A stretch of DNA of 52,536 bases from Paraclostridium benzoelyticum (GCF_001006285.1 NZ_LBBT01000241.1:1-52536), one strand, 5' to 3'. Counted from the first letter of the stretch, positions 18,283-31,214 are shown. The notes: generated from the sequence alone by a model not told the origin. Numbers and translations: made by a program.

Positions 18283-18645
18283 ATGACAATAGAACAAATA
18301 TTAGAAGCTATAGAAAACATGAAAGTTTTAGAATTAAATGAATTAGTTAAAGCTGCAGAAGAGAAATTCGGAGTATCTGCTTCAGCTCCAGTTATGATGG
18401 CTGGTGCTGCTGCTGGTGGAGCTGCTGAAGAGAAAACTGAGTTTGATTTAGTATTAACAAGTGCTGGATCTTCAAAAGTTGGAGTTATAAAAGCTGTTAG
18501 AGAAATAACTGGATTAGGATTAAAAGAAGCTAAAGAATTAGTTGATAATGCTCCTAAGACATTAAAAGAAGCAGTTTCTAAAGATGAAGCTGAACAAATG
18601 AAAGAAAAGTTAGAAGCTGCTGGAGCTTCAGTAGAAGTTAAGTAG
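18283..18645 (+). CDS. rplL: 50S ribosomal protein L7/L12
   Basis: L7/L12 is the multicopy stalk protein that recruits translation GTPases. The 120-residue protein has the dimerising N-terminal domain ([19 protein letters not shown]), an Ala/Gly-rich hinge (about residues 33-52) and the C-terminal factor-binding domain with [27 protein letters not shown] lies ahead of the ATG; the GTG 9 bases upstream is part of it. A terminator follows directly. Confidence 0.97.
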   Translation: MTIEQILEAIENMKVLELNELVKAAEEKFGVSASAPVMMAGAAAGGAAEEKTEFDLVLTSAGSSKVGVIKAVREITGLGLKEAKELVDNAPKTLKEAVSKDEAEQMKEKLEAAGASVEVK

Positions 18646-18658
18646 TTTTCTTTTAAAG

Positions 18659-18687
18659 AAGATGTCCTTTAGGGCATCTTTTTTTTT
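18659..18687 (+). terminator. Intrinsic terminator after rplL
   Basis: AAGATGTCCT pairs with AGGGCATCTT (one G-U) and is followed by nine T. It separates rplJL from rpoBC, which has its own promoter. Confidence 0.9.
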
Positions 18688-18821
18688 CCTAAAATACAAA
18701 AAATAACAGTATATTTTTTAAAAAAGCGAATTAGAGAATGATTTTTTGAACATAATAAATAATGCATGTTTTATGTCGAACAAAAAAAGCTAATATTATG
18801 CATATACATAAAAGTTATATA

Positions 18822-18850
18822 TTGAAAAAAGCTTGCAATTATGTTAGAAT
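18822..18850 (+). promoter_or_regulatory. rpoB promoter with extended -10
   Basis: TTGAAA and TAGAAT are 17 bases apart and TGT precedes the -10, giving an extended -10 element. The start near 18857 leaves a leader of about 54 bases. The AT-rich DNA at 18690-18820 shows no gene. Confidence 0.68.
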
Positions 18851-18910
18851 TATTAGATGCGTTAGAATAAACTATGGTTTTATTTTTAATTATTGAGAGG
18901 TGAAAAGTGA

Positions 18911-21900
18911 ATGCCACATCCTGTCACGATAGGTAAGAGAACTAGAATGAGCTACTCAAAAATAAAAGAGATAGCTGATGTACCAAATCTTATAGAAATA
19001 CAATGCGATTCCTATGAGTGGTTTTTAAAAGAAGGTTTAAAAGAAGTGTTTGAAGACATTTCACCTATAGAAGATTATACAGGTAATCTTATATTAGAAT
19101 TTGTTGATTATTCTTTAGACGAGAAACCGAAGTATGACATAGAAGAATGTAAAGAAAGAGATGCAACATATTGTGCACCTCTAAAAGTTAAAGTAAGACT
19201 TATAAATAAAGAAACAGGTGAAATAAAAGAACAAGAAGTATTTATGGGTGACTTCCCTTTAATGACAGAAAAGGGAACTTTCATAATAAACGGAGCAGAA
19301 AGAGTTATAGTAAGTCAGTTAGTTAGATCTCCTGGAGTTTACTATGCTCAAGAAATGGATAAGTCAGGTAAAAGACTTATATCATCTACTGTTATACCAA
19401 ACAGAGGTGCGTGGTTAGAATACGAAACTGATTCTAATGATGTTATATCTGTAAGAGTTGACAGAACAAGAAAACAACCTGTTACAGTCTTATTAAGAGC
19501 ATTTGGAATAGGTTCAGATGCAGAAATAATAGAGCTATTAGGCGAAGATGAAAGATTAATGGCTACATTAGAAAAAGATAACACAAAAACTGTTGAAGAA
19601 GGTCTTATAGAAATATACAAAAAATTAAGACCAGGTGAACCTCCAACAGTAGAAAGTGCATCATCATTATTAAATGCATTATTCTTTGATGCTAAGAGAT
19701 ATGACTTAGCTAAAGTTGGTAGATACAAGTTTAACAAAAAACTTGCATTATGCTATAGAATAATGAACAAAATTTCAGCTAACGATATTATAAATCCAGA
19801 AACAGGGGAAGTATTTGTTAAAGCTGAAGAAAAAATATCTTTAGAGGTAGCTGTTGCTATACAAAACTCAGGAATAAATGTTGTTGAGTTATTGACTGAA
19901 GATGAAAAAGTTGTAAAAGTTATAGGGAATAACTTTGTAGATATAAAATCACATATAAACTTTGATATAGACGATTTAAGGATAAAAGAAAAAGTTCACT
20001 ACCCAACTTTAAAAGAAATTTTAGATGAGTATAGTGAAGAAGAAGAGATAAAAGAAGCTATAAAATCTAGAATGAAAGAACTTATACCAAAGCATATATT
20101 ATTAGATGACATAATTGCTTCTATAAGCTACCAATTTAATATATTCTATGGAATAGGTAATATAGATGATATAGATCATTTAGGAAACAGAAGAATAAGA
20201 TCAGTTGGTGAATTACTACAAAACCAAGTTAGAATAGGTCTTTCAAGAATGGAAAGAGTTATAAAGGAAAGAATGACGGTTCAAGATATGGAATCTATAA
20301 CTCCTCAAGCATTAGTAAACATAAGACCTGTTTCAGCTGCAATAAAAGAATTCTTTGGTAGTTCTCAGCTATCGCAATTCATGGACCAAACAAACCCATT
20401 ATCAGAGTTAACTCACAAGAGAAGACTATCAGCACTTGGACCAGGAGGACTTTCAAGAGAAAGAGCTGGATTCGAAGTTCGTGACGTTCACCATTCTCAC
20501 TACGGAAGAATGTGTCCGATAGAGACTCCAGAGGGACCAAACATCGGTCTTATAAACTCTCTAGGAACATATGCTAAAATAAATGAATTTGGATTTATAG
20601 AGTCTCCTTATAGAAAATATGATAAGGAGAGCGGAAAAGTTACAGATGAAATACATTACTTAACAGCTGACGAAGAAGATTTATTCATAAGAGCTCAAGC
20701 AAATGAGCCTTTAGATGATAATGATGCATTCGTAAACAGCAGAGTTGTATGTAGAACTGTAAATGGTGCCATGGAATTAGTTCCTACTGAAAAAGTTGAC
20801 TACATGGATATATCTCCTAAGCAAGTTGTGTCTATAGCAACAGCTATGATACCATTCTTAGAGAATGATGACGCCAACCGTGCGCTTATGGGATCAAACA
20901 TGCAACGTCAAGCAGTACCACTAGTAAGAAGAGAAGCACCTATCATAGGTACAGGTGTTGAATATAGAGCTGCTAAAGACTCTGGAGCAGTTGTAGTTGC
21001 TAAAAATGCTGGTATAGCAGAAAAAGTAAGTGCAGAAGAGATAATCATAAGAAGAGAAGATGGAAATAAAGATAGATATAAGTTACTTAAGTTTAAGCGT
21101 TCAAACCAAGGTACTTGTATAAATCAAACTCCTATAATAAATAAAAATGATAAGATAGAAGCTGGAGATGTTATAGCTGATGGACCATCTACTGAAATGG
21201 GAGAAGTAGCTTTAGGAAGAAACTGCTTCATAGCATTCATGACATGGGAAGGTTACAACTATGAGGATGCTATCTTAATAAATGAAAGACTTGTAAAAGA
21301 AGATAGACTATCTACTATTCATATAGAAGAATATGAATGTGAAGCTAGAGATACTAAACTAGGACCAGAAGAAATAACTAGAGATATACCTAACGTCGGA
21401 GAAAGTGCTATAAAGAACTTAGACGAAAGAGGTGTAATCAGAATAGGTGCAGAAGTTGACTCTGGAGATATATTAGTAGGTAAAGTAACTCCTAAAGGAG
21501 AAACAGAACTTACTGCAGAGGAAAGATTACTTCGTGCTATATTCGGAGAAAAAGCTAGAGAAGTTAGAGATACTTCATTAAAAGTACCTCATGGAGAATC
21601 TGGTATAATAGTTGACGTAAAAGTATTCACAAGAGAAAATGGAGATGATTTATCTCCAGGAGTGAATGAATTAGTTAGATGTTATATAGCTAAGAAGAGA
21701 AAAATAAGAGTTGGAGATAAAATGGCCGGACGTCATGGTAATAAAGGGGTTATCTCAAGAGTATTACCTGAAGAAGATATGCCGTTCATGGAAAATGGTC
21801 AACCACTTGATATAGTTCTTAACCCACAAGGTATACCATCTCGTATGAACATCGGACAGGTTCTTGAGGTTCATTTAGGTCTTGCTGCTAAAACTTTAGG

Positions 21901-22609
21901 ATGGCATGTAGCTACATCAGTATTTGATGGAGCGAAAGAGCCTGATATAAGAAAAGCATTAGTAGAAGCAGGATACCCAGAAGATGGAAAAGTAACTTTA
22001 TATGATGGTAGAACCGGAGATGCGTTTGACAATAGAATTACAGTTGGATACATGTACATGTTAAAACTACATCACTTAGTTGATGATAAGTTACATGCAA
22101 GAAGTACAGGACCATACTCTTTAGTAACTCAACAACCGCTTGGTGGTAAAGCACAATTCGGTGGTCAGAGATTCGGAGAGATGGAGGTTTGGGCATTAGA
22201 AGCATATGGTGCTGCTCACATACTTCAAGAAATTCTTACAGTTAAGTCAGATGACGTTGTAGGACGTGTTAGAACTTACGAAGCTATCGTTAAAGGTGAA
22301 AATATACCTGAACCAGGTATACCAGAATCATTTAAAGTTTTAATAAAAGAACTTCAAAGTTTATGCTTAGATGTAAAAGTATTAACAGAAGAAGATCAAG
22401 AAATAGAAGTAAGAGAGTCTATAGATATAGATGAGGATGCTAAAGAGTTTGAATTAGATGTTATGGAAAACATAAGCGAACTTGAAGAAAATAGCATAGT
22501 TGAAGAAATAGATAATCTTGAAACATCAGAAGAAGTAGAAGAATTAGAATTTGAAGAAGACGTAGTTTACGAAGATTTAAATTACGACGATGAAGACTTT
22601 GATATATAG
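18911..22609 (+). CDS. rpoB: DNA-directed RNA polymerase subunit beta
   Basis: RpoB forms half of the RNA polymerase active-site cleft. The 1,232-residue protein carries the rifampicin pocket (about 20360-20460) with [21 protein letters not shown], in which the resistance hot-spot Asp, His, Arg and Ser are all wild type, and the later signature [10 protein letters not shown] near residue 938. The last 75 residues or so are an acidic tail (about half Asp/Glu), which is longer than in E. coli or Bacillus. RBS GAGAGGTGA precedes the ATG. rpoC follows after 43 bases. Confidence 0.98.
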   Translation: MPHPVTIGKRTRMSYSKIKEIADVPNLIEIQCDSYEWFLKEGLKEVFEDISPIEDYTGNLILEFVDYSLDEKPKYDIEECKERDATYCAPLKVKVRLINKETGEIKEQEVFMGDFPLMTEKGTFIINGAERVIVSQLVRSPGVYYAQEMDKSGKRLISSTVIPNRGAWLEYETDSNDVISVRVDRTRKQPVTVLLRAFGIGSDAEIIELLGEDERLMATLEKDNTKTVEEGLIEIYKKLRPGEPPTVESASSLLNALFFDAKRYDLAKVGRYKFNKKLALCYRIMNKISANDIINPETGEVFVKAEEKISLEVAVAIQNSGINVVELLTEDEKVVKVIGNNFVDIKSHINFDIDDLRIKEKVHYPTLKEILDEYSEEEEIKEAIKSRMKELIPKHILLDDIIASISYQFNIFYGIGNIDDIDHLGNRRIRSVGELLQNQVRIGLSRMERVIKERMTVQDMESITPQALVNIRPVSAAIKEFFGSSQLSQFMDQTNPLSELTHKRRLSALGPGGLSRERAGFEVRDVHHSHYGRMCPIETPEGPNIGLINSLGTYAKINEFGFIESPYRKYDKESGKVTDEIHYLTADEEDLFIRAQANEPLDDNDAFVNSRVVCRTVNGAMELVPTEKVDYMDISPKQVVSIATAMIPFLENDDANRALMGSNMQRQAVPLVRREAPIIGTGVEYRAAKDSGAVVVAKNAGIAEKVSAEEIIIRREDGNKDRYKLLKFKRSNQGTCINQTPIINKNDKIEAGDVIADGPSTEMGEVALGRNCFIAFMTWEGYNYEDAILINERLVKEDRLSTIHIEEYECEARDTKLGPEEITRDIPNVGESAIKNLDERGVIRIGAEVDSGDILVGKVTPKGETELTAEERLLRAIFGEKAREVRDTSLKVPHGESGIIVDVKVFTRENGDDLSPGVNELVRCYIAKKRKIRVGDKMAGRHGNKGVISRVLPEEDMPFMENGQPLDIVLNPQGIPSRMNIGQVLEVHLGLAAKTLGWHVATSVFDGAKEPDIRKALVEAGYPEDGKVTLYDGRTGDAFDNRITVGYMYMLKLHHLVDDKLHARSTGPYSLVTQQPLGGKAQFGGQRFGEMEVWALEAYGAAHILQEILTVKSDDVVGRVRTYEAIVKGENIPEPGIPESFKVLIKELQSLCLDVKVLTEEDQEIEVRESIDIDEDAKEFELDVMENISELEENSIVEEIDNLETSEEVEELEFEEDVVYEDLNYDDEDFDI

Positions 22610-22652
22610 TTTCTTATTTTAAGTAAATCTCAAATAGAAGGGAGAGAACTCC

Positions 22653-25600
22653 TTGTTTGAACTAAACAATTTCGAGTCAATAAAAATAGCATTGGCTTCT
22701 CCAGAAAAAATAAGACAATGGTCTAGAGGAGAAGTAAAAAAGCCTGAAACAATAAACTACCGTACACTTAAGCCTGAGAAAGATGGTCTTTTCTGTGAAA
22801 GAATATTTGGACCACAAAAGGACTGGGAGTGTCACTGTGGAAAGTACAGAAGAGTTAGATATAAAGGTGTTGTTTGTGATAGATGTGGAGTAGAAGTAAC
22901 TAAGGCGAAGGTAAGAAGAGAAAGAATGGGACATATAGAGCTAGCAGCTCCTATGTCTCATATCTGGTACTTCAAAGGGATACCAAGTAGAATGGGACTT
23001 CTACTTGATATGTCTCCTAGATCGTTAGAAAAAATATTATACTTTGCATCTTATGTAGTAACCAATCCTGGTGAAACTGGATTAAATGAAAAGCAATTAT
23101 TAACAGAAAAAGAATACAGAACTGCTGTAGAAAAGTATGGATATAATACTTTCGAAGTAGGAATGGGTGCTGAAGCTGTTAAGAAGCTTTTAAAAAACAT
23201 AGACTTAGAGCAACAAAGTAAAGAATTAAGAGCTGAACTAAAAGATAGTACAGGTCAAAAAAGAGTTAGGACTATAAGAAGATTAGAAGTTGTAGAAGCA
23301 TTTAAGAAATCTGGAAATAAACCAGAGTGGATGATATTAGATGCTATTCCAGTTATACCACCTGATTTAAGACCGATGGTTCAATTAGATGGAGGAAGAT
23401 TTGCAACATCTGACTTAAATGACTTATACAGAAGAGTTATAAATAGAAATAACAGATTAAAGAGATTATTAGAGCTTGGAGCTCCAGACATCATTGTAAG
23501 AAATGAGAAGAGAATGCTTCAAGAAGCTGTAGATGCTTTAATAGACAATGGTAGAAGAGGTAGACCAGTAACTGGACCAGGAAATAGACCATTAAAGTCG
23601 TTATCAGATATGCTTAAAGGTAAGCAAGGACGTTTCCGTCAAAACTTACTTGGTAAGCGTGTTGACTACTCAGGACGTTCTGTTATAGTTGTTGGACCGG
23701 AACTTAAATTCTATCAATGTGGTCTTCCTAAGAAGATGGCTCTTGAATTATTCAAGCCATTCGTTATGGATAGATTAGTTAAAGAAGGATATGCACACAA
23801 CATAAAGAGTGCAAAATCTATAGTAGAAAAAGTTAAGCCGGAAGTTTGGGATGTATTAGAAGATGTTATAGAAGGACATCCAGTAATGCTTAACCGTGCT
23901 CCGACTCTTCATAGATTAGGTATACAAGCATTTGAACCAGTTTTAGTTGAAGGAAAAGCTATAAAATTACATCCATTAGTATGTACAGCGTACAACGCTG
24001 ACTTCGATGGTGACCAAATGGCGGTACATGTTCCTTTATCTGTTGAAGCTCAAGCTGAGGCAAGATTCTTAATGTTATCTATAAATAACATACTTGCTCC
24101 TAAAGATGGTTCTCCTATAACTACTCCTTCTCAGGATATGGTTCTAGGATGCTACTACTTAACAATAGAAGCTCAAGAAGGTGCTAGAGGTACTGGAATG
24201 GTCTTCAAAGATTATAATGAAATGATGCTTGCTTATGATAATAAGGCGGTTACATTACACTCACTAGTTAAAGTAAGAAGAACTGTTGAGGGTGTTGGAA
24301 CTCAATTAGTAGAAGCAACTGTTGGTAGATTTATATTTAATGAAAATATACCTCAAGACTTAGGATTCGTTGATAGAAACGAAGACAAATTTGCTTTAGA
24401 AGTAGATTTCTTAGCAGATAAAAAGTCTTTAGGAAAAATAATAGATAAGTGTTTCAGAAAGCATGGAAACACAGTAACTGCTGAGATGTTAGACCATATA
24501 AAATCTTTAGGATTTAAATATTCTACAAGAGGTGGTATAACTGTTGCTGTTGCAGATATGAAAATACCAGAAGCTAAGAAAGGTTATATAATTGAAGCTG
24601 AAGGTAAGGTTGATAAATATGAAAAAGCATATAGAAGAGGTCTTATATCTAACGAGGAAAGATATGAGAGAGTAATAGAAACTTGGACAGAAACTACTGA
24701 AAAAGTTACAGATGCTCTTATGGCTAACCTAGATAGATTAAACAACATCTTCATAATGGCTCACTCTGGAGCCAGAGGTTCTAAGAACCAGATAAGACAG
24801 TTAGCTGGTATGCGTGGTCTGATGGCCAATGCATCTGGTAAGACAGTTGAAATACCAGTTAAATCTAACTTCCGTGAAGGTTTATCAGTACTTGAATACT
24901 TTACATCTTCACATGGAGCTAGAAAGGGTCTTGCCGATACAGCTCTGCGTACAGCTGACTCAGGATACTTAACAAGAAGACTTGTTGATGTCAGTCAAGA
25001 TGTTATTGTTAGAGATGTTGATTGTGGGACAACAGAAGATACAGAAATCTTTGCAATAAAAGATGGAAATGAAGTAATAGAAGAATTATATGATAGAATA
25101 GTGGGAAGATACACTATAGATCCTGTAGTTCACCCAGAAACAGGTGAGGTAATCGTTGAAGCTGATTCTATGATACAAGAAGATCAAGCTGAAAAGATTA
25201 TAGAAGCGGGAATAGAAATAGTTAAGATAAGAACAGTTCTTAATTGTAAAACTAACCATGGAGTATGTTCTAAGTGTTATGGTAGAAACTTAGCTACTGG
25301 TAAAGAAGTTAATATAGGAGAAGCTGTTGGTATAATAGCTGCTCAATCAATCGGTGAACCTGGTACTCAGCTTACAATGCGTACATTCCATACAGGTGGG
25401 GTTGCCGGAGGAGATATAACACAAGGTCTTCCAAGGGTAGAGGAATTATTTGAAGCTAGAAAGCCAAAAGGTCTTGCTACAATAACTGAAGTACCAGGTA
25501 GAGTAGAAATAGATGAAACTGGTAAGAGAAAAGAAGTTACAGTAGTTCCAGAACAAGGTGAAGCACAAGTATATGCTATACCATATGGTTCAAGATTAAG

Positions 25601-26141
25601 AGTTAAAAATGGTCAATTTGTAGAAGCTGGAGAAGCTTTAACTCAAGGATCAATAAATCCTCATGATATAGTAAGAGTTAAAGGTATTGAAGGTGTTCAA
25701 GACTATGTTGTTAAAGAAGTTCAAAGAGTTTATAGAATGCAAGGGGTTGACATCAACGATAAACATATAGAGGTAATTGTTAGACAAATGCTATCTAAAG
25801 TTAAAGTTGAAGATCCAGGTGATACTGATTTATTACCAGGAGGATATGAAGATGTTCTTACATTCAATAAAACAAATGAAGAAGCTGAAGCTCAAGGTTT
25901 AAGACCTGCATCAGCTAAGAGAGTTTTACTTGGTATAACTAAAGCATCTCTTGCAACAGAATCTTTCTTATCAGCTGCATCATTCCAAGAAACTACTAGA
26001 GTATTAACAGAAGCTGCTATAAAAGGAAAAGAAGATCACTTAATAGGTCTTAAAGAAAATGTTATAATAGGTAAGTTAATACCAGCAGGAACAGGAATGA
26101 AGAGATACAAAAATATAGCAGTTGAAAAAATAGAAGAATAA
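22653..26141 (+). CDS. rpoC: DNA-directed RNA polymerase subunit beta'
   Basis: RpoC supplies the catalytic magnesium site of RNA polymerase. In the 1,162-residue protein the first zinc site is [19 protein letters not shown] (about residues 60-78), the catalytic NADFDGDQ is at about 23995-24018, and a second zinc site includes CSKCYGRN near residue 872. The start codon is TTG, with AAGGGAG 8 bases upstream, giving [11 protein letters not shown]. No L7Ae-like gene lies between rpoC and rpsL, unlike in Bacillus. Confidence 0.98.
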   Translation: MFELNNFESIKIALASPEKIRQWSRGEVKKPETINYRTLKPEKDGLFCERIFGPQKDWECHCGKYRRVRYKGVVCDRCGVEVTKAKVRRERMGHIELAAPMSHIWYFKGIPSRMGLLLDMSPRSLEKILYFASYVVTNPGETGLNEKQLLTEKEYRTAVEKYGYNTFEVGMGAEAVKKLLKNIDLEQQSKELRAELKDSTGQKRVRTIRRLEVVEAFKKSGNKPEWMILDAIPVIPPDLRPMVQLDGGRFATSDLNDLYRRVINRNNRLKRLLELGAPDIIVRNEKRMLQEAVDALIDNGRRGRPVTGPGNRPLKSLSDMLKGKQGRFRQNLLGKRVDYSGRSVIVVGPELKFYQCGLPKKMALELFKPFVMDRLVKEGYAHNIKSAKSIVEKVKPEVWDVLEDVIEGHPVMLNRAPTLHRLGIQAFEPVLVEGKAIKLHPLVCTAYNADFDGDQMAVHVPLSVEAQAEARFLMLSINNILAPKDGSPITTPSQDMVLGCYYLTIEAQEGARGTGMVFKDYNEMMLAYDNKAVTLHSLVKVRRTVEGVGTQLVEATVGRFIFNENIPQDLGFVDRNEDKFALEVDFLADKKSLGKIIDKCFRKHGNTVTAEMLDHIKSLGFKYSTRGGITVAVADMKIPEAKKGYIIEAEGKVDKYEKAYRRGLISNEERYERVIETWTETTEKVTDALMANLDRLNNIFIMAHSGARGSKNQIRQLAGMRGLMANASGKTVEIPVKSNFREGLSVLEYFTSSHGARKGLADTALRTADSGYLTRRLVDVSQDVIVRDVDCGTTEDTEIFAIKDGNEVIEELYDRIVGRYTIDPVVHPETGEVIVEADSMIQEDQAEKIIEAGIEIVKIRTVLNCKTNHGVCSKCYGRNLATGKEVNIGEAVGIIAAQSIGEPGTQLTMRTFHTGGVAGGDITQGLPRVEELFEARKPKGLATITEVPGRVEIDETGKRKEVTVVPEQGEAQVYAIPYGSRLRVKNGQFVEAGEALTQGSINPHDIVRVKGIEGVQDYVVKEVQRVYRMQGVDINDKHIEVIVRQMLSKVKVEDPGDTDLLPGGYEDVLTFNKTNEEAEAQGLRPASAKRVLLGITKASLATESFLSAASFQETTRVLTEAAIKGKEDHLIGLKENVIIGKLIPAGTGMKRYKNIAVEKIEE

Positions 26142-26170
26142 TTTTACTTTGTTATATAAACTAAACATCC

Positions 26171-26199
26171 TTGACATAAGGTGTCGCTGATGCTAAAAT
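26171..26199 (+). promoter_or_regulatory. Strong str-operon promoter with extended -10
   Basis: Perfect TTGACA and TAAAAT boxes have a 17-base spacer, and TGC before the -10 makes it extended. The start is expected near 26206, only about 20 bases before the hairpin at 26226. Confidence 0.82.
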
Positions 26200-26225
26200 G
26201 TAAAGGTATGTGAAGTAAAGATATT

Positions 26226-26275
26226 AAATATTACTAAGGGCCAAGCTCTTAGTAATATTTTAAATATATTTTATT
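26226..26275 (+). terminator. Terminator or attenuator hairpin between rpoC and rpsL
   Basis: A perfect 13-bp stem (26226-26238 with 26248-26260), extended by G-U and G-C pairs around a CCAAG loop, is followed by a T-rich but interrupted tail. Because a strong promoter lies immediately upstream, it would act on rpsL leader transcripts as well as on rpoBC read-through. Confidence 0.7.
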
Positions 26276-26440
26276 TTAACTAATAAAAAGCATAATAATA
26301 TGCACCAAACTAAAGAGCTAAAACCACAAATGTGTGTTATAGACATTTATTGCATTGTAGCAGATTTGCTACATATTATATCAATATGAGTTCATATTGA
26401 TGTAGTTGGCGGTCATTTAAGATCGAAAAATTTGGAAGGA
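26276..26440 (+). promoter_or_regulatory. Structured rpsL leader
   Basis: Two further perfect hairpins are seen: TGTAGCA/TGCTACA around GATT (26356-26373) and ATCAATATGA/TCATATTGAT around GT (26380-26401). No ORF of note is present. The region from 26200 to 26440 is therefore an untranslated leader with at least three hairpins; its ligand is unknown. Confidence 0.5.
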
Positions 26441-26450
26441 GGTGCAGATG

Positions 26451-26873
26451 ATGCCAACAATTAACCAATTAGTTCGTAAGAGAAGAAAAGCGATAGAGAA
26501 GAAATCTACTGCTCCAGCATTACAAAAAGGATACGATTCTTTACACAAGAAATCAACTGATACTAGTGCTCCACAAAAAAGAGGGGTTTGTACTTCAGTT
26601 AAAACATTTACTCCTAAGAAACCTAACTCAGCTTTAAGAAAAGTTGCCAGAGTTAGATTAACTAACGGTATAGAAGTTTCTGCTTATATACCAGGAGAAG
26701 GACATAACTTACAAGAACATAGTGTTGTTCTTATAAGAGGAGGAAGAGTTAAAGACCTTCCAGGGGTTAGATACCACATATTAAGAGGTACATTAGATAC
26801 AGCTGGTGTTGATAAGAGAATGCAAGCTAGATCTAAGTACGGTGCTAAGAGACCTAAACCTGCAAAAAAATAA
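26451..26873 (+). CDS. rpsL: 30S ribosomal protein S12
   Basis: S12 lies at the decoding centre. The 140-residue protein begins [19 protein letters not shown] and has the Gram-positive insertion before [10 protein letters not shown]. The streptomycin-relevant lysines are both present ([11 protein letters not shown] and [13 protein letters not shown]), so no target-site resistance is predicted. AAGGAGGTG supports ATG 26451; an ATG directly before it and an in-frame GTG are too close to that site. Confidence 0.97.
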   Translation: MPTINQLVRKRRKAIEKKSTAPALQKGYDSLHKKSTDTSAPQKRGVCTSVKTFTPKKPNSALRKVARVRLTNGIEVSAYIPGEGHNLQEHSVVLIRGGRVKDLPGVRYHILRGTLDTAGVDKRMQARSKYGAKRPKPAKK

Positions 26874-27464
<591 letters not shown>

Positions 27465-27521
27465 TAATAGGATATATTTGATATCCTTTTATTAGATTAG
27501 GATGTCGTAAGGAGGAGAATC

Positions 27522-29588
27522 ATGGCTAGAAAGTTTCCTTTAGAAAGAACTAGAAATATAGGAATCATGGCTCATATAGATGCTGGAAAAACTACTACTA
27601 CAGAAAGAATCCTATTCTATACAGGGCAAACTCATAAAATAGGAGAAACTCACGAAGGAGCTTCTCAAATGGACTGGATGGAGCAAGAGAAGGAGAGAGG
27701 TATAACAATAACTTCTGCTGCTACTACTGCTGCATGGAAAGACCATAGAATAAACATAATAGATACACCAGGTCACGTCGACTTTACAGTTGAGGTTGAA
27801 AGATCTCTAAGAGTTCTTGATGGATCAGTTGCTGTATTCTGTGCTAAGGGTGGGGTTGAGCCTCAATCTGAGAATGTATGGAGACAAGCTGATAACTACG
27901 GTGTACCTAGAATAGCATTCGTAAATAAGATGGACATCATGGGTGCAGATTTCTACAATGTTGTACAAATGATGAAAGACAGATTAAGTGCAAATGCTGT
28001 ACCAATGCAATTACCAATAGGTAAGGAAGATTGGTTAGAAGGTGAAGTTGACTTATTAGAAATGAAAGCTCATATCTATAAAGATGACTTAGGTATTGAA
28101 ATAGAAATAACTGAAATACCAGAAGATATGAAAGAATTAGCTCAAGAGTGGAGAGAAAAAATGGTTGAAGCAGTAGCTGAAACTGACGAAGAGTTAATGA
28201 TGAAATATCTTGAAGGTGAAGAGCCAACTATAGAAGAATTAAAAGCTGCTATAAGAAAGGCTACAATAGCTTGTGAACTTAATCCAGTATTCTGTGGATC
28301 TGCTTACAAGAACAAAGGTGTTCAGTTATTATTAGATGCTGTTATAGACTACTTACCAGCTCCAACTGATATAGCTTCTATAAAAGGTATATTAGAAGAT
28401 GGAGAAGAAGCAGAAAGACATTCATCTGATGAAGAACCATTCTCAGCTTTAGCATTCAAAATAATGACTGACCCATTCGTTGGGAAGTTAGCATTCTTCA
28501 GAGTTTACTCAGGAACACTAGAAAGTGGTTCTTATATCCTGAATGCTACTAAAGGTAAGAGAGAGAGAATAGGACGTATACTACAAATGCATGCTAATAC
28601 TAGAGAAGAAATATCTATAGTATATGCAGGGGATATAGCTGCAGCAGTAGGATTAAAAGATACTACTACTGGAGATACTTTATGTGATCCAGCTAACCCA
28701 ATAATACTTGAATCTATGGAATTCCCTGAGCCAGTTATAGATGTTGCTATAGAGCCTAAATCAAAAGCTGCTCAAGAAAAGATGGGTGTTGCTCTTCAAA
28801 AGTTAGCTGAAGAGGATCCAACTTTCAGAGTTAGAACTGATGAAGAAACTGGACAAACTATAATCGGTGGTATGGGTGAATTACACTTAGAGATAATAGT
28901 AGACAGATTATTAAGAGAATTTAAAGTTGAAGCTAACGTTGGTGCTCCACAAGTTGCTTATAGAGAAACTATAACTCAACCAGTTGATGTTGAGTACAAG
29001 TACTCTAAGCAATCAGGTGGTAGAGGACAATATGGTCACGTTAAGATCAGAGTTAATCCTCAAGAACCAGGTGAAGGATATAAATTTGAAAACAAAACTG
29101 TTGGTGGATCTGTACCGAAAGAGTACGTTGGACCAACAGATGCAGGTATACAAGGAGCTATGGCTTCAGGTATAGTTGCTGGATACCCAGTTGTTGACGT
29201 TGCTGTTGAGTTATACGATGGATCATATCATGAGGTTGACTCTTCAGAAATGGCATTCAAGATGGCAGGATCAATGGCTATGAAGGACGCTCTTAAGAGA
29301 GGAAACTCTGTATTACTTGAGCCATACTTCAAAGTTGAAGTTGTTACTCCAGAAGAATACATGGGAGACGTTATGGGTGGATTAAACTCTAAGAGAGGTT
29401 TAATCCAAGGTATGGAAGCTAGATCTGGTGCACAAGTTATAAATGCATTCGTTCCACTTTCAGAAATGTTTGGATACTCTACAGAGTTAAGATCTTCTAC
29501 TCAAGGTCGTGCAACATACACTATGATATTCGACCATTATGAGCAAGTTCCAGCTTCAGTTGCTAAGAAAATAGCTGAAGGTAAATAA
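27522..29588 (+). CDS. fusA: Elongation factor G
   Basis: EF-G drives ribosomal translocation and, with RRF, recycling. The 688-residue protein has the G1 motif AHIDAGKT (residues 17-24), G3 DTPGHVDF, and G4 NKMD, then domains II-V, with the domain IV tip near [21 protein letters not shown] precedes the ATG. It is the only fusA in the window, and tuf2 follows after 98 bases. Confidence 0.98.
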   Translation: MARKFPLERTRNIGIMAHIDAGKTTTTERILFYTGQTHKIGETHEGASQMDWMEQEKERGITITSAATTAAWKDHRINIIDTPGHVDFTVEVERSLRVLDGSVAVFCAKGGVEPQSENVWRQADNYGVPRIAFVNKMDIMGADFYNVVQMMKDRLSANAVPMQLPIGKEDWLEGEVDLLEMKAHIYKDDLGIEIEITEIPEDMKELAQEWREKMVEAVAETDEELMMKYLEGEEPTIEELKAAIRKATIACELNPVFCGSAYKNKGVQLLLDAVIDYLPAPTDIASIKGILEDGEEAERHSSDEEPFSALAFKIMTDPFVGKLAFFRVYSGTLESGSYILNATKGKRERIGRILQMHANTREEISIVYAGDIAAAVGLKDTTTGDTLCDPANPIILESMEFPEPVIDVAIEPKSKAAQEKMGVALQKLAEEDPTFRVRTDEETGQTIIGGMGELHLEIIVDRLLREFKVEANVGAPQVAYRETITQPVDVEYKYSKQSGGRGQYGHVKIRVNPQEPGEGYKFENKTVGGSVPKEYVGPTDAGIQGAMASGIVAGYPVVDVAVELYDGSYHEVDSSEMAFKMAGSMAMKDALKRGNSVLLEPYFKVEVVTPEEYMGDVMGGLNSKRGLIQGMEARSGAQVINAFVPLSEMFGYSTELRSSTQGRATYTMIFDHYEQVPASVAKKIAEGK

Positions 29589-29611
29589 TTAATTAATTTA
29601 ATTAATTTTGT

Positions 29612-29649
29612 ATATAATAAAAAAATAAGGCGAGGGAATCCTCGTCTTA
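29612..29649 (-). terminator. Intrinsic terminator facing the minus strand between fusA and tuf2
   Basis: A stem of 9-10 bp (TAAGGCGAGG at 29626-29635 with CCTCGTCTTA at 29640-29649) has seven A on its left side and no T run on its right. Read on the minus strand it is a hairpin followed by TTTTTTTATT, a good terminator for antisense transcription leaving tuf2. Confidence 0.6.
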
Positions 29650-29669
29650 CAAAAAATAAAACCAATATT

Positions 29670-30881
29670 AAAGGGAGGAATTCAAAATGGCTAAAGCTAA
29701 ATTTGAAAGAAACAAGCCACACGTTAATATAGGAACAATAGGTCACGTTGACCACGGTAAAACTACATTAACTGCAGCTATAACAAAAACATTATACGAT
29801 AGATATCAATTAGGGGAAGCAGTAGATTTCGCTAATATAGATAAAGCTCCAGAAGAAAGAGAAAGAGGAATCACAATATCAACTGCTCACGTTGAATATG
29901 AGACTCCAAACAGACATTACGCTCACGTTGACTGCCCAGGACACGCTGACTACGTTAAGAACATGATAACAGGTGCTGCTCAAATGGATGGTGCTATATT
30001 AGTTTGTTCTGCAACTGATGGACCAATGCCTCAAACAAGAGAGCATATATTATTATCAAGACAAGTTGGTGTACCATACATAGTAGTATTCTTAAACAAA
30101 TGTGATATGGTAGACGATGAAGAATTATTAGAGTTAGTTGAAATGGAAGTTAGAGACTTATTAAATGAGTACGAGTTCCCAGGAGATGACACTCCAATAG
30201 TAAGAGGATCTGCTTTAATGGCATTACAAGATTCTTCTTCAGAGTGGGGAGATAAAATAGTTGAATTATTCGAGCAAATAGACGAATATATACCAGCTCC
30301 AGAGAGAGATGTAGATAAAGATTTCTTAATGCCAGTAGAAGACGTATTCTCTATAACAGGTAGAGGAACAGTTGCTACAGGTAGAGTTGAAAGAGGAATA
30401 TTAAAGGTTCAAGACGAAGTTGAACTAGTAGGTTTAGCTGAAGAGCCAAGAAAATTAGTAGTAACAGGAGTAGAAATGTTCAGAAAGTTATTAGACCAAG
30501 CGCAAGCTGGAGATAACATAGGAGCATTAATAAGAGGTATACAAAGAAATGAAATAGAAAGAGGACAAGTTTTAGCTAAGCCAGGAACTGTTAAGCCTCA
30601 CACTAAGTTCAATGCAGAAGTATACGTATTAAAGAAAGAAGAAGGTGGAAGACATACTCCATTCTTCGATGGATACAGACCACAATTCTACTTCAGAACA
30701 ACTGACGTAACAGGAGCTTGTAAGTTACCAGAAGGTGTAGAAATGGTTATGCCTGGAGATAACATCCAAATGACTATAGAGTTAATAAACTCAATAGCAA
30801 TAGAAGAAGGATTAAGATTCGCAATAAGAGAAGGTGGAAGAACAGTAGCATCAGGTGTTGTTGCTTCTATAATAGAGTAAT
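29670..30881 (+). repeat. tuf direct repeat, copy 2 (1,212 bp)
   Basis: Same-orientation partner of 13870-15081. It includes the ribosome-binding site but neither the promoter nor the terminator, as expected from conversion acting on the coding unit. Confidence 0.9.
29687..30880 (+). CDS. tufB: Translation elongation factor Tu, copy 2
   Basis: This protein is identical over all 397 residues to the first EF-Tu, and the DNA also appears identical. It is the distal gene of the str operon (S12-S7-EF-G-EF-Tu), the ancestral place for tuf. GTP-binding motifs are as in copy 1. A separate terminator follows, so the str unit ends here and the S10 operon starts from its own promoters. Confidence 0.98.
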   Translation: MAKAKFERNKPHVNIGTIGHVDHGKTTLTAAITKTLYDRYQLGEAVDFANIDKAPEERERGITISTAHVEYETPNRHYAHVDCPGHADYVKNMITGAAQMDGAILVCSATDGPMPQTREHILLSRQVGVPYIVVFLNKCDMVDDEELLELVEMEVRDLLNEYEFPGDDTPIVRGSALMALQDSSSEWGDKIVELFEQIDEYIPAPERDVDKDFLMPVEDVFSITGRGTVATGRVERGILKVQDEVELVGLAEEPRKLVVTGVEMFRKLLDQAQAGDNIGALIRGIQRNEIERGQVLAKPGTVKPHTKFNAEVYVLKKEEGGRHTPFFDGYRPQFYFRTTDVTGACKLPEGVEMVMPGDNIQMTIELINSIAIEEGLRFAIREGGRTVASGVVASIIE

Positions 30882-30899
30882 CTATTATCCACTATATAT

Positions 30900-30932
30900 A
30901 AGAGGAAGATGTTTATCATCTTCCTCTTTTTT
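30900..30932 (+). terminator. Intrinsic terminator after tuf2
   Basis: A perfect 12-bp stem, AAGAGGAAGATG with CATCTTCCTCTT, closes a five-base loop and runs into T. Confidence 0.94.
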
Positions 30933-31060
30933 ATGTAACTAAAGAAATTAGAAATGTTTTTTAAAAAGATATAAAGAATGTAAGTAAGAAGTGTTTTTTA
31001 TAAAGTGGAAATTAAGATAAATTGAAAATTTTATTTAATTATTATAAAAAATAAAAATCA

Positions 31061-31089
31061 TTGACAAAATTGCTGAAAGAATATATACT
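31061..31089 (+). promoter_or_regulatory. Distal S10-operon promoter
   Basis: TTGACA and TATACT are 17 bases apart. This would give a leader of about 275 bases. The DNA between the tuf2 terminator and this site (30933-31060) is AT-rich with no recognisable feature. Confidence 0.75.
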
Positions 31090-31174
31090 ATCTTAGTACC
31101 CGTTAAGATTCTCAACACAAAATTTGTAGTAAGTTTTACATACAAAAAATATTTTGTAAAATTATAAAAAAAAC

Positions 31175-31208
31175 TTGAAAAAAAGTAAAAAATAATATAA
31201 ACTATAAT
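31175..31208 (+). promoter_or_regulatory. Possible proximal S10-operon promoter
   Basis: TTGAAA is followed at 17 bases by TAAACT, and a perfect TATAAT lies at 31203-31208. Either could serve as -10, giving a leader of about 160 bases. Confidence 0.45.
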
Positions 31209-31214
31209 AGTGTG

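Noticed and set aside
28984..29175. 63-codon open frame on the + strand inside fusA
   Set aside because: It is a second reading frame of the conserved EF-G domain IV coding region with no ribosome site.
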